Notes: generated by a model not told the origin, from the letters alone. Positions 28,012 through 36,294 are shown, counted from the first letter of the stretch. The stretch: 64,000 nt of DNA from Gammaproteobacteria bacterium (GCA_018819205.1 JAHJQE010000071.1:1-64000); one strand, 5' to 3'. Numbers and translations are program-made.

Positions 28012-29463
28012 TCAGACAGGCTCGCGCGATTTGCGCAGACCTGCCATGTCCATGAATTCATTCAACGGGGCTGCGCAGATCCAGCGACACGTCAGCCAAT
28101 ATGCCACGCCCCCAGCGAGTGACGCCACGACCAGCTCGATCAACGGCGATGCCTGCATCACATGCATGGTCAAATAGACAACACCGGCCAGCGGTATCGC
28201 AGAAGTGAAATTCATCGCGAGATCCCGCATCTGCCTCCAGCCGCCGTAGCCGAGCAGCACCCTGGTGTAGTGCGTATTCACGAAATAGGCAAAGAACGAA
28301 ATGGCGACCTGCGCCCAGGCAACAGCCATGACGCCATAGAAAGCAGCTGCGGCCGTCAGTCCGATCGCGAATGCTTTCTTGAACAGGGTTATCTGGAAGA
28401 ACAGATCTGACCTGCCTTGCGCGCGCAGGACATTCAGATTCAGCACATGCATCGGCCATAACAGCCCGCTGAGACCCAGCACCTGAAGAATGGGCACGCA
28501 GGACGTCCACTGTGGGCCGAACAAGGTCAGCACCAGCGGTTCCGCCAGCAGTATCACGCTCACCAGCAGCGGCAGATTCAGGAACATGGTGAGCGCTTGC
28601 GCTTGCCGCAAGCCTCTGGCCAGACGTTCTTTTTCCGCCGAAACTGAAGCGTACGCCGAAAACGCCACGCGGTTGATCACGCTCATCATCAGCGTCACCG
28701 GCAATTGTTGTGTGCGTTGCGCCCGATCATAGAGTCCGGCTTCGCGCACTGAATAGATCTTTCCGATCAGGATCAAATACAGGTTGTTAGACAGCACATC
28801 GGTGAGTGTCGCTGCCATTTCATACCCCCCGAACCGGAATAGCGAGCGCAACGACATGGTGCTGAAGGCCCAATCCGGCCGCCACGGATGCCAGTACCAT
28901 AGCAGCAGCACCGTCAGCATGCTGGCCGTGATCGCTTGGCCCGCCAAGCTCCACACCCCGTAACCCTGGACAGCCATATACACAGCCACCAGTCCGGACA
29001 AGACCGAACTGACCGCCCCCACCTTCGCCAGCGTCCTGAAATCCATTTCTTTGCTCAGAAGCGCGCTATGGATGGAACCGAAGGCATTCAGGAAAATATT
29101 GAAAGCCATGGCATAAGTCAGATATTGCAGCACCGCCTGACCGAAGAATGTCGCGATCCAGTCTGCGACTGCGCACAGTAGCAAGGCAGTCACTGTACCC
29201 ATCGCCAGATTGAAGAAGAACACAGTCGACTCGTCGGTGCGGCTGACCGACGAGCGTTGAATCAACGCAGCACTGAACCCTGCGTCGATGAATATCCCGG
29301 CCATGCCGGTGAACAGTGCCAGCATGGCGACCACACCAAAATCCTCTGGTGTCAGGATGCGCGCGAGCACGATCGTCACCAGGAATTGCGCACCCTGACG
29401 CAGGCCTACATCAAGTGCACTCCATCTGGCCGCGCCGAGTACCTTCCTTCTAAGCACTGTCAT
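28012..29463 (-). CDS. wzx: Wzx/WzxC-type flippase (MOP superfamily)
   Basis: 483 residues with about fourteen helices. The N-terminal block LARILTPEDFGVVAMLALF and SAALIQRSSVSRTDESTVFF match the WzxC-like subfamily. The protein shares this subfamily and length with the flippase at 48978-50411 (LARLLAPEAFGMIAM, QALIRSKSVSQFDLSTVFF), so the two look like diverged relatives. Its ATG overlaps, as ATGA, the stop of a short frame that is a truncated aminotransferase gene, which may couple translation. Confidence 0.88.
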   Translation of the reverse strand: MTVLRRKVLGAARWSALDVGLRQGAQFLVTIVLARILTPEDFGVVAMLALFTGMAGIFIDAGFSAALIQRSSVSRTDESTVFFFNLAMGTVTALLLCAVADWIATFFGQAVLQYLTYAMAFNIFLNAFGSIHSALLSKEMDFRTLAKVGAVSSVLSGLVAVYMAVQGYGVWSLAGQAITASMLTVLLLWYWHPWRPDWAFSTMSLRSLFRFGGYEMAATLTDVLSNNLYLILIGKIYSVREAGLYDRAQRTQQLPVTLMMSVINRVAFSAYASVSAEKERLARGLRQAQALTMFLNLPLLVSVILLAEPLVLTLFGPQWTSCVPILQVLGLSGLLWPMHVLNLNVLRAQGRSDLFFQITLFKKAFAIGLTAAAAFYGVMAVAWAQVAISFFAYFVNTHYTRVLLGYGGWRQMRDLAMNFTSAIPLAGVVYLTMHVMQASPLIELVVASLAGGVAYWLTCRWICAAPLNEFMDMAGLRKSREPV

Positions 29464-29633
29464 TGCGAGGCGTGCCCCGCCTTTGTCAGCCAGTTACGGT
29501 CGAACATTTCACCGGCATATTTCAGAAAGGCTTCACGGTCACCCACGTTGGGACGACCGACATGCAATGGCTGCTCAAAGGCTGGTGGCGCACCGTTGAT
29601 AGCAAGGTCGTGTGTCGAGCGGAACTGTTTCAT
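29460..29633 (-). pseudogene. Truncated 5' fragment of a DegT/DnrJ aminotransferase gene
   Basis: A 57-codon frame from ATG 29633 to TGA 29460-29462. Residues 9-53 match residues 8-52 of the intact aminotransferase at 53127-54302, with 36 of 45 identical by direct reading (for example EQPLHVGRPN and REAFLKYA). After FDRNWLTKAG the similarity stops and the frame ends within four codons, exactly on the start of the flippase. The remaining 330-odd codons of the enzyme, including the PLP lysine, are absent. I read this as the scar of a recombination that placed the flippase behind an aminotransferase 5' end. It might still be translated as a leader peptide. Confidence 0.85.
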
Positions 29634-29813
29634 CTGAGCATCACTGTTATGACATTCCTTTTACTTCGCGCGGTTCGCAGACCTCTGCGTGCTGTTGAAA
29701 AATATTTTCATGGAATATTCCTGTTCAGCCTCCACAGTACGCCCAAGCACGTCCCTTTCAACACAGGACAAACGTGTTCAACAGATATTGGCATCACGAA
29801 GCCGTTCTGCTCT

Positions 29814-30161
29814 TCACTCATGCACTTTCTCCAGCAGCCCTTTTTGCTCCGCCTCGCGCTGCAACTCCTCGATCTCGGCACGCAGTCGCTCGTACTCCTG
29901 TGACTTGATTCTGAGGAACTCGACGGTCATGCGCGCTCTCGACTCGATACCCTGCGGGGTCAGCAGGTAGGCGTACGCCAGCTTGTTGGCACTGTTGCGG
30001 AAATTGTTGATCTTGAGACTGCCCTTCTCGACCAGCTTGTTCAAGCAGTAGTTGACCTTGCCGAGGCTCACGCCCAGCTTTTTCGCCAACTCCCTCTGCG
30101 TAAGCCCCGGGTTCTCTTCCAGAGTCTTAAGCAAACTGTAATGTGTGGTTTCATCTAACAT
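29814..30161 (-). CDS. EPS-associated MarR-family transcriptional regulator
   Basis: About 115 residues from ATG 30161. A winged-helix domain shows YSLLKTLEENPGLTQRELA, KKLGVSLGKVNYCLNKLVEK (recognition helix) and KLAYAYLLTPQGIESRA, followed by a C-terminal coiled coil rich in Glu, Arg and Lys. This matches the EPS-associated MarR-type family, a marker of exopolysaccharide loci in proteobacteria. It is divergent from the heptosyltransferase gene and precedes the minus-strand cluster down to 22964. A consensus promoter with an internal palindrome lies directly upstream, suggesting autoregulation. Confidence 0.88.
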   Translation of the reverse strand: MLDETTHYSLLKTLEENPGLTQRELAKKLGVSLGKVNYCLNKLVEKGSLKINNFRNSANKLAYAYLLTPQGIESRARMTVEFLRIKSQEYERLRAEIEELQREAEQKGLLEKVHE

Positions 30162-30191
30162 TTCTTCTTGTTCAGTCAATGAACGCACGGC

Positions 30192-30221
30192 ATTACAACA
30201 GTTGCATGCAAACCGTGTCAA
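30192..30221 (-). promoter_or_regulatory. Promoter of the MarR-type regulator with palindrome in the spacer
   Basis: On the minus strand a perfect -35 TTGACA (30216-30221) and a -10 TGTAAT (30192-30197) are separated by 18 bases. The spacer contains the perfect 10-base palindrome TTGCATGCAA (30202-30211), a good size and place for a dimeric winged-helix repressor. The expected start of transcription is near 30185, 24 bases before ATG 30161. Confidence 0.65.
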
Positions 30222-30247
30222 GCCATGCCGCCATCGATTTCGCTACA

Positions 30248-31330
30248 ATGCGCACCTGCCCTCTCTGCATAGTGCCCGTGACCGAGCCGAACACCCCATC
30301 CCCTCACATCGCCATCGTCCGCTTCTCTGCTCTGGGCGATGTGATCATGGTTGCGGCGGCAATACGCGCACTGCGTCGTGAAATACCCGGGGCCACTATC
30401 ACCTGGATCACAAGTCCGCTGGCGTTCTCCTTGCTTGAAGGCCTGGAAGGCGTGAATTTCGCAGTGATGGAAAAGCCGAACAGCTTGTCCGACTATCGGG
30501 CTTTCTATAAGCGTTTCGCGCAGCAGCATTTCGATGTCGTTCTGGCGATGCAGGCGAATCTGCGTATCAATCTGCTCTATCCTGCCTTGCGCGCACCACT
30601 CAAGATCGGTTTCGATCGCACCCGCGCACGCGAACTGCAGTGGCTGTTCAGCAACCGCCGGATCCCCTTTGCAGATTCGCATCTGGTCGATAGTTTTTTG
30701 GCCTTTGTGACCGCACTGACCGGGAAGCCCGCTATGGCAGAATGGGGCATTCCGCTCACGGCGGCAGTTCACAGCTGGGCAAAGGAGCGGTTATCCGGCT
30801 TGCCGCGACCGCTGGTCGTTCTGCATCCCGTTTCAAGCAAAGCAGAACGCAACTGGCTGCCTGCTCACTATGCCAAACTGATCTCGCAGGCAGTCAAATT
30901 CTTCGACTGCGGCTTTGTCATAACAGGCGGGAATAGTGCGGAGGAACGCGCACTTTGCGAGCAGCTCGCACAGGTCGCTCCGCGGCACACCCTGAACCTC
31001 TGCGGACAGACAACAACCAAGCAGCTCGCCGCAGTGCTTGATGAGGCGGATGCCCTCATCGCCCCTGACACCGCAGCAGTGCACATGGCACGCGCCGTTG
31101 GTACGCCTGTGATCGGACTGTATGCAGTCGCCCCCTCACGCCTCACCGGCCCCTATCAGCAGACAGAATATTGTGTGGATCGCTATCCAGAGGCGGTACG
31201 CGAGTTCCTCGGCAAAGATGCACAATCGCTCCCCTGGAACACGCGCGTCCACCATCCCGGTGCAATGGCACTGATTGAGGTAGGAGACGTGCTGCAACAA
31301 CTCACCAGAGTTTTGGGCAAGAGCGTATGA
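30248..31330 (+). CDS. GT9 heptosyltransferase-family protein (LPS core)
   Basis: About 360 residues from ATG 30248 (GTG 30278 is an alternative; neither has a clear SD). The GT9 fold is seen in HIAIVRFSALGDVIMVAAAI, a central VLHPVSSKAERNWLPAHYAK and the donor-binding IAPDTAAVHMARAVGTPVIGLY region. WaaC, WaaF and WaaQ add heptose to Kdo or core heptose on the cytoplasmic side. The stop overlaps the waaA start by four bases, which supports a lipid A-core role. Which heptose is added cannot be read from sequence. Confidence 0.87.
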   Translation: MRTCPLCIVPVTEPNTPSPHIAIVRFSALGDVIMVAAAIRALRREIPGATITWITSPLAFSLLEGLEGVNFAVMEKPNSLSDYRAFYKRFAQQHFDVVLAMQANLRINLLYPALRAPLKIGFDRTRARELQWLFSNRRIPFADSHLVDSFLAFVTALTGKPAMAEWGIPLTAAVHSWAKERLSGLPRPLVVLHPVSSKAERNWLPAHYAKLISQAVKFFDCGFVITGGNSAEERALCEQLAQVAPRHTLNLCGQTTTKQLAAVLDEADALIAPDTAAVHMARAVGTPVIGLYAVAPSRLTGPYQQTEYCVDRYPEAVREFLGKDAQSLPWNTRVHHPGAMALIEVGDVLQQLTRVLGKSV

Positions 31331-32610
31331 GAATCCTGGATAACCGGCTTGCCTATACCCTCCTGCTATGGCTGCTTCTGCCCTACGCCCTGATCCATCT
31401 GTGGTGGCGCAGCCGCAAACAACCCGAATATTTGCAGCATATCGATGAGCGCTTCGGCCGTTACGGCGCCAAGTGCGACAAACCCGTGATCTGGCTGCAT
31501 ACCGTCTCGGTCGGCGAAACGCGTGCTGCTGCCACACTGGTCAAATTATTGCTGGAACGTCACCCGGATCACCAGCTCCTGCTCACCCACACCACCCCGA
31601 CCGGACGCGCAGCCAGTGAGCAGTTGTATGGCGACGATGTGCTGCGCGTGTATCTTCCTTACGATTACCCGTTCGCGGTGCGTCGCTTTCTGGAACATTT
31701 CCGTCCGCAGGTCGGCGTATTACTGGAGACCGAGGTATGGTTCAACCTGATCCACGAGAGTCGCCGCATGGAAGTGCCGCTGCTGCTGCTGAATGCCCGG
31801 CTATCAGAACGCTCGGCGAACAAATACGCGCGCTTCCCGCATCTGGTGCATGAAGGCCTGCACAACCTCAGCCTCATCGCGGCCCAGACGGATTCCGACG
31901 CGAAACGTCTGTCCGCGTTATGCGGACATGCCGTTCCCGTGATGGGCAATCTGAAGTTCGACATCGCACCGCCGCCTGCCCAACTTGAGAAAGGGCATCA
32001 GCTGCGCAGCCTGTTTGGCAAGACACGTCCGGTGTTCCTCGCAGCCAGCACGCGCGAGGGCGAAGAAGCCTTACTGCTGGAAGCACTACGACAAGCTGCC
32101 GTAGAGAACCTGCTGACCGTGATCGTGCCGCGCCATCCGCAACGATTCGACGAAGTCGCGCGCCTGATCGAGCAAAAGGGTTTCACCCTGCAACGCAGGA
32201 GCGAGAACCAGCCAGTTTCCCCCGCAACTCAGGTCGTGCTCGGCGACAGCATGGGCGAAATGTTCGCCTACTATGCCGCCTGCGACATCGCTTTCATCGG
32301 TGGCAGCTTGCTGCCTCTGGGCGGGCAGAACCTGCTCGAAGCGCTGGCTTGTGGCAAGCCGGTACTGGTCGGTCCGCACACCTTCAATTTCAGCCAGGCG
32401 ACCGAACTCGCCATCAGGGCCGAAGCAGTGCTGCGGATAGGTGATGCGGAAGAATTGATGCGCCGATTGAACGCTCTGATTCCCGACACTGCGCGCATGG
32501 TTCAAATGGGGCTGAACGGTGAGCGCTTCGTAAGTGAAAACAGGGGAGCAACCGAACGTGCCGAAAGTTTGATCGATCAGTATTTGAGCGACAGCAAATT
32601 AAAGCTGTAA
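31327..32610 (+). CDS. waaA: 3-deoxy-D-manno-octulosonic acid (Kdo) transferase
   Basis: 427 residues, usual length for WaaA/KdtA. An N-terminal membrane anchor (LAYTLLLWLLLPYALIHLWW) precedes a GT-B domain with WLHTVSVGETRAAATLVKLL, where the Glu of VGE is the catalytic base in the family. Other motifs are LLLTHTTPTGR, FLAASTREGEE and FIGGSLLPLGGQNLLE. The enzyme adds Kdo from CMP-Kdo to the lipid A precursor. It is coupled to the GT9 gene and converges on the outer-membrane protein gene, with a 34-base overlap of the 3' ends. Confidence 0.95.
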   Translation: MRILDNRLAYTLLLWLLLPYALIHLWWRSRKQPEYLQHIDERFGRYGAKCDKPVIWLHTVSVGETRAAATLVKLLLERHPDHQLLLTHTTPTGRAASEQLYGDDVLRVYLPYDYPFAVRRFLEHFRPQVGVLLETEVWFNLIHESRRMEVPLLLLNARLSERSANKYARFPHLVHEGLHNLSLIAAQTDSDAKRLSALCGHAVPVMGNLKFDIAPPPAQLEKGHQLRSLFGKTRPVFLAASTREGEEALLLEALRQAAVENLLTVIVPRHPQRFDEVARLIEQKGFTLQRRSENQPVSPATQVVLGDSMGEMFAYYAACDIAFIGGSLLPLGGQNLLEALACGKPVLVGPHTFNFSQATELAIRAEAVLRIGDAEELMRRLNALIPDTARMVQMGLNGERFVSENRGATERAESLIDQYLSDSKLKL

Positions 32611-34112
32611 TTCAGCGAGAGGCTTACTGAACTAGCTGCGAACAAGCCGTCTATCGCTTTCATATCGCCCACCCCTGCCTGAATTGCCAATGCATCACTT
32701 ATTTGATATCCGACTCCAAGATTGAACTGACGCACCAATCCAGAGCCGACCGCCAAGCCACCTCCGCCTGCAGCACCGACCAGGCCCTCGGCTTCAACAA
32801 ACCAGTCGTTCCAGAACGGAGTATGCAATCCCATGCCCACCAGACCCGTCATATATGCCCCGGCATCACCCGAGTATGCAGCCAGGCCCTGGCCGGTAAG
32901 GAACACTTGCGGAGCGACAAAGTAGTCCAGTTGCATGCCCAGATTGCCTACATTCTGGTCTGGCCGGTTGCGCCATTTGTTTCCACGCCCGTAATAGGTC
33001 TGCTGCGTAGCTCGAATGCGAATCGGGTGGTATTCAACATGTGCCGCCGACTGCGGACGATAGTCCTGCGACATTGGCTCTCCAAATGCCCGGCCCACTC
33101 CCAGTACATAGCCGGTCCCTGTGAAATTTCCATGTGGCGCGTTGAAGCGACCGACCGAAGCCTTCAAGAACCAATCCTTGTATATATTCTTCCTCAAGCC
33201 GACTGCGATCTCGCTCAACCAGCCGCCACCTGTATCCACCGCCCCACCGCCACCACCCCCAAGACTCAAGGAAGCCTCTGCACACAGGCCGTCTGCCAGC
33301 ACATACTCCCTGCCATAGCCTGCCATCACATGCATATACCCTGAACTACTGCCCCCCATGGCCCCGACAGTCTCGGCACGAAAGAATGAATCAGCATCCA
33401 GATAGGACTTCCATTCAATCCCCATCTGCTGCAGATCGCTTTGCGGCAAACCGCCCAGCCGTTGCACCGAATTCGGCACTGCAACATTGCGCAGGATCAC
33501 TGCCAATTGATGGTAACCGGCCCCATGCACGTCCAAATACTGAGCCGGCAACTCATCATCATCAAATAACGGCTGCCCCTCTCGGAACAAACCCTTGAAT
33601 GTTCGGTGATAGGAGAAATAGAACTGGTCGGATCGGATCTTGCCGCCTTCCGGAAAATCCACATGACTGACTCCAAGGCTGACAGCATCCGAACGGGTAA
33701 GCATGTACTTCACTCCCAGCGACTCGCGCAGCATCAATCCCCCGCCAGTCAACAGGTAACCGCCATTACCGCCGCCCGCACCCAGATGCAGGCCGGCTTC
33801 AGCAAGCCATCGATCGCTGATCGGATATTCAATGGCACCACTCACGCCCAAAGTGATAAAGCCGCCGCGCTGCCCCTCGATGGCATCGTAGAAATCCAGA
33901 CCGATGGCGGCATAGTCGCCGAACCTTTTCCTTAAACCCAGGGCGAACACGCCCATCGACTCATTCGCCGGCAGGTGCCACGATTCATATAGCGAATGTA
34001 TTTCGAAATCCTCCGCCATCTGCTGCGCGGAAGCTGTTTGAACAAACATGCTGCACGCGAGCGCGCAGCATGCATATCGGAGGAGGGGCAATATTTCAAA
34101 TGGCATTGGCAA
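32577..34112 (-). CDS. Predicted outer-membrane beta-barrel protein of unknown function
   Basis: 511 residues. A signal peptide (hydrophobic stretch ending TASAQQMAED) is followed by alternating amphipathic strands with aromatic girdles and many glycine-rich turns. The protein ends in NLLSLKY, a terminal aromatic typical of Bam-inserted barrels. Two similar halves are suggested by repeated phrases (EYPISDRWLAEAGLHLGAGG and HTPFWNDWFVEAEGLVGAAG), which implies an internal duplication of a strand-turn unit. I do not recognise a family. The position next to waaA and polysaccharide genes could mean surface glycan handling, but nothing proves it. Confidence 0.75.
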   Translation of the reverse strand: MPMPFEILPLLRYACCALACSMFVQTASAQQMAEDFEIHSLYESWHLPANESMGVFALGLRKRFGDYAAIGLDFYDAIEGQRGGFITLGVSGAIEYPISDRWLAEAGLHLGAGGGNGGYLLTGGGLMLRESLGVKYMLTRSDAVSLGVSHVDFPEGGKIRSDQFYFSYHRTFKGLFREGQPLFDDDELPAQYLDVHGAGYHQLAVILRNVAVPNSVQRLGGLPQSDLQQMGIEWKSYLDADSFFRAETVGAMGGSSSGYMHVMAGYGREYVLADGLCAEASLSLGGGGGGAVDTGGGWLSEIAVGLRKNIYKDWFLKASVGRFNAPHGNFTGTGYVLGVGRAFGEPMSQDYRPQSAAHVEYHPIRIRATQQTYYGRGNKWRNRPDQNVGNLGMQLDYFVAPQVFLTGQGLAAYSGDAGAYMTGLVGMGLHTPFWNDWFVEAEGLVGAAGGGGLAVGSGLVRQFNLGVGYQISDALAIQAGVGDMKAIDGLFAASSVSLSLNYSFNLLSLKY

Positions 34113-34122
34113 TAAGTCTTTA

Positions 34123-34237
34123 GGACATCTCTAAAATTCAAATTCCGTCATTGATGGAACTACTGGTGAAACTACTAGCCATCTGGCTAAGGCAGCAAGC
34201 TGGCAAGTGGCTGGTTATCCGGCGCAGGCTGTGATCC
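34123..34237. repeat. Compound repeat: 5' TIR-like segment plus family B copy 2
   Basis: The segment ACATCTCTAAAATTCAAATT at 34126-34145 matches, in reverse, the right end of the element at 38182-38325. It is followed by a family B repeat (ACTACTAGCCA at 34171, a near-perfect AGCAAGCT stem, then CTGGTTATCCGGCGCAGGC). No gene is seen between 34113 and 34284. The two pieces look like nested or fused small elements downstream of the truncated antitoxin-like gene. Confidence 0.6.
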
Positions 34238-34284
34238 AGCGGTTTTAATTAAATGGGTATCCGGATTTTCCGGTGGGTGAGACG

Positions 34285-34494
34285 TTAGAAATGCCGTGAT
34301 GACTCATGCATCCTATTGGCCATCAGGGCGGGAGTTTCTGGTCTTTGCATTACCGCTCTGGCACGCTTATCCATAATCTCCCTGCCTGTCTCAGCCAATG
34401 ATCTTGCAGCCTCCTCTGGGTCAAACCCGAGGCCGAGGAAAATATTGCCGTTAGCAGGAGTGATATGCTGACTTCCGCTCTCAATGTTTTTCAT
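34285..34494 (-). CDS. Small protein resembling the N-terminal part of an HTH (XRE-type) antitoxin, probably truncated
   Basis: 69 residues from ATG 34494 with AGGTGATG upstream. Residues 11-30 (ITPANGNIFLGLGFDPEEAA) match the N-terminal segment often seen in XRE-type antitoxins encoded behind RelE/HigB-like toxins. The expected helix-turn-helix is missing: the frame ends soon after in REP-like sequence. It starts nine bases after the RelE-type toxin stop. I read it as the remaining front part of an antitoxin gene, though a stand-alone small protein cannot be excluded. Confidence 0.55.
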   Translation of the reverse strand: MKNIESGSQHITPANGNIFLGLGFDPEEAARSLAETGREIMDKRARAVMQRPETPALMANRMHESSRHF

Positions 34495-34503
34495 ATTTCT
34501 ACA

Positions 34504-34779
34504 TCACCTTTTGAGATTGCGATAGAAGTTTTCGTGAGTGCCAACCAGAAGAAGAACTCGCGTTGATGGATCAAACTCGTATGCAAGAAGAAATAGCTGG
34601 TTCACGCAATCAAATTTGAATACGAATACGCCCGCAAGATCACCTTTCTTTTCCTCACCAAGGTTCGGATTCTGAATGATCGATGCTACTGCCGCATCGA
34701 CAGCATCTTTTTGGTTAGCGTGCAGCTTCTTATATGCACGAGCAAAGACATTTGTCTGTAGAACCTGAACTTCAGGCAC
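34504..34779 (-). CDS. RelE/ParE-family toxin
   Basis: 91 residues with the compact RelE fold pattern: VFARAYKKLHANQKDAVDAA helices, a NPNLGEEKKGDLAGVFVFKF strand region and the C-terminal LLLVGTHENFYRNLKR, where Glu, Tyr and Arg/Lys sit as in RNase toxins. Members cut mRNA or inhibit gyrase; the target is unknown. It overlaps the upstream ParD-like antitoxin by eight bases, the usual antitoxin-first operon. Confidence 0.85.
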   Translation of the reverse strand: MPEVQVLQTNVFARAYKKLHANQKDAVDAAVASIIQNPNLGEEKKGDLAGVFVFKFDCVNQLFLLAYEFDPSTRVLLLVGTHENFYRNLKR

Positions 34780-34999
34780 GGAATTGACCTGGTGTGAAAG
34801 AGGAAAGGCTACTACGGTCTTCTTTCTTCGCCACCAACAGCTCGCTTACAAACTCGATGGGAAGATCTGGATTATCTAATGCGGCCTTCCCAACCTTGGC
34901 CCAATACTCCAACTGTCCCGCGATAGTGCGACATTCGCCCTGAGAGGCAGCCTTCGCTTGCTGGTACAGATCATCTTCAATTCTTACAGGCATACCCAT
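34772..34999 (-). CDS. ParD-like antitoxin
   Basis: About 75 residues from ATG 34999, which has AGGAG seven bases upstream. The N-terminal ribbon-helix-helix pattern MPVRIEDDLYQQAKAAS and the GECRTIAGQLEYWAKVGKAA helices match ParD-like antitoxins that bind DNA and neutralise RelE/ParE toxins. The acidic C-terminal part would wrap the toxin. The first gene of the module, it lies next to REP sequence at 35080-35170. Confidence 0.82.
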   Translation of the reverse strand: MGMPVRIEDDLYQQAKAASQGECRTIAGQLEYWAKVGKAALDNPDLPIEFVSELLVAKKEDRSSLSSFTPGQFRA

Positions 35000-35079
35000 G
35001 TCAATCTCCTTTGCTACTTTTGTAGCAGTCAGAATATTGCACAACGCTCCTCGCGTCAACAGCAAGAACCACCCACCAG

Positions 35080-35170
35080 AAATTCCGGATACCCAATTAA
35101 AAATGCCGTTATGTCAGTGCGTTGCACTGCGTCTATTTATTACTGGACACCGGCTTTCGCCGGTGTGACG
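35080..35170. repeat. REP-like single hairpin with central stem
   Basis: The segment shows CAGTGC-GTTG-CACTG near 35115 (the same central stem as in the REP units at 22850 and 61773) and the hairpin ACACCGGCTTTCGCCGGTGT near 35146-35165. The partner hairpin on the other side is degenerate (ATTCCGGATACCC near 35081). No gene is visible between 35000 and 35282; this repeat fills about a third of the gap. Confidence 0.7.
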
Positions 35171-35282
35171 AATTATTAGCGCAGAGTGTGCGCAGACTTA
35201 CAGGGCACCGGACTTTTCTATGGGCCAAGGCAACACCGCTAGCCGGCACTGGGCACGTTAAAGTGTCTGGCCAAACCGCGCC

Positions 35283-35972
35283 CTATATCGTTCTGGGCTT
35301 GGTTTGATAATTCTTCCGGAACTTGATCAAGGGGCCGATGAAAGCCCCTGCAGCCGTGAACCAGAAGAAATCTTCCAGCGGCATATGCAGGATGAAGTGA
35401 CCCGACAGCTTGTCGAACGACCATGTCGCCTCGACCCAGCCCGGCGTCACGAGCTCCGGGGCACCAAAGAATATAAATCCCAGCAGGCAGCCCAGCGCTG
35501 CGCTGAACAGGGCATTGGGGATCAGATCGACGCGCTGCGACAGCATCCATGCCGTGCACAAGCCGAAGGCGAGAATGGTCGCCAAGAACGAATGCAGTCC
35601 AAACACAAGTGTGCTACCAAAGAACAGCGCCAGGATCGACAGTGCGATATACCTGAAGCGGCATTTTGATAAACGCTCGCCCCGAGCCTGGTAGGTTTTG
35701 TTCAGCACGACCTCATATCCCATGGCGACCGTGCCCGCGAAGAAGAAACCGAACAGGAAGTCCTCGATGCCGATCATGGTGCCAGTCAGTGTCGTCGGAT
35801 GCCACCAATCCGAGGCATAGATGAATTCTGATGTCACGCCGCCTATCCCGAAGATGACGGAGATGCGCAACAACATGCGCCTCAGATCAGGACGTGACCA
35901 ATAGCAATACAACCAGAAGCACCCCACCGATACGACTGCAAACAGATAGCTGAATTTATAGGGATCAATCAT
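35283..35972 (-). CDS. Lycopene cyclase-domain membrane protein
   Basis: About 229 residues from ATG 35972. The in-frame extension upstream is translated REP sequence, so it is rejected. Six or seven hydrophobic helices are visible, with GIEDFLFGFFFAG near residue 80 and HMPLEDFFWFTAAGAF near the end. The repeated P/I-(L)-E-(D/E)-F-x-F motif is the signature of heterodimer-type lycopene cyclases (CrtYc/CrtYd, CarR). No other carotenoid gene is nearby, and the protein stands beside a WecA-like gene, so it may be a divergent member with another isoprenoid-related role. Fold family is fairly secure, function is not. Confidence 0.7.
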   Translation of the reverse strand: MIDPYKFSYLFAVVSVGCFWLYCYWSRPDLRRMLLRISVIFGIGGVTSEFIYASDWWHPTTLTGTMIGIEDFLFGFFFAGTVAMGYEVVLNKTYQARGERLSKCRFRYIALSILALFFGSTLVFGLHSFLATILAFGLCTAWMLSQRVDLIPNALFSAALGCLLGFIFFGAPELVTPGWVEATWSFDKLSGHFILHMPLEDFFWFTAAGAFIGPLIKFRKNYQTKPRTI

Positions 35973-35989
35973 TATTCTTTTCTGATAAT

Positions 35990-36181
35990 CCATTAAGCCG
36001 TCATACTGGCGAAGGCCGGTATCCAGCACAAAAAAAATATTCCGCGAAGCGGACAAAGCCATGTTGCTGTCCCACTTGCGCGGGGAATTGTTCAATCATC
36101 TGGATTCCGGCCTGCGCCGGATAACCAGCCACTTGCCAGCTTGCTGGCTTAGTGGATTGGCTGGCCGCTCCATCAATGACG
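35990..36181. repeat. Composite REP unit joined to a family B repeat
   Basis: The left hairpin (ATACTGGCGAAGGCCGGTAT, with one mismatch) and an inner CCGCGAAGCGG stem near 36042 are followed by the right hairpin CTGGATTCCGGCCTGCGCCG. Family B copy 3 then runs in reverse with the perfect stem GCCAGCTTGCTGGC. The gap 35973-36294 (322 bases) holds only this unit and about 110 bases in which I see nothing. Confidence 0.75.
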
Positions 36182-36294
36182 GGCCGATTTTCTAATGAAC
36201 CCTCCGGGTTAATTAATGCCAACGCCATCCCGGCCTTGGCCAATACAAGCACGCAAGAAACCAGCTGAAAAGAACAGGTAAACAATTATCGGAC

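Noticed and set aside
35973-36095. N-terminal extension of the lycopene-cyclase-domain protein
   Set aside because: The extra 41 codons are a translation of REP hairpin sequence, so the start at 35972 is used.
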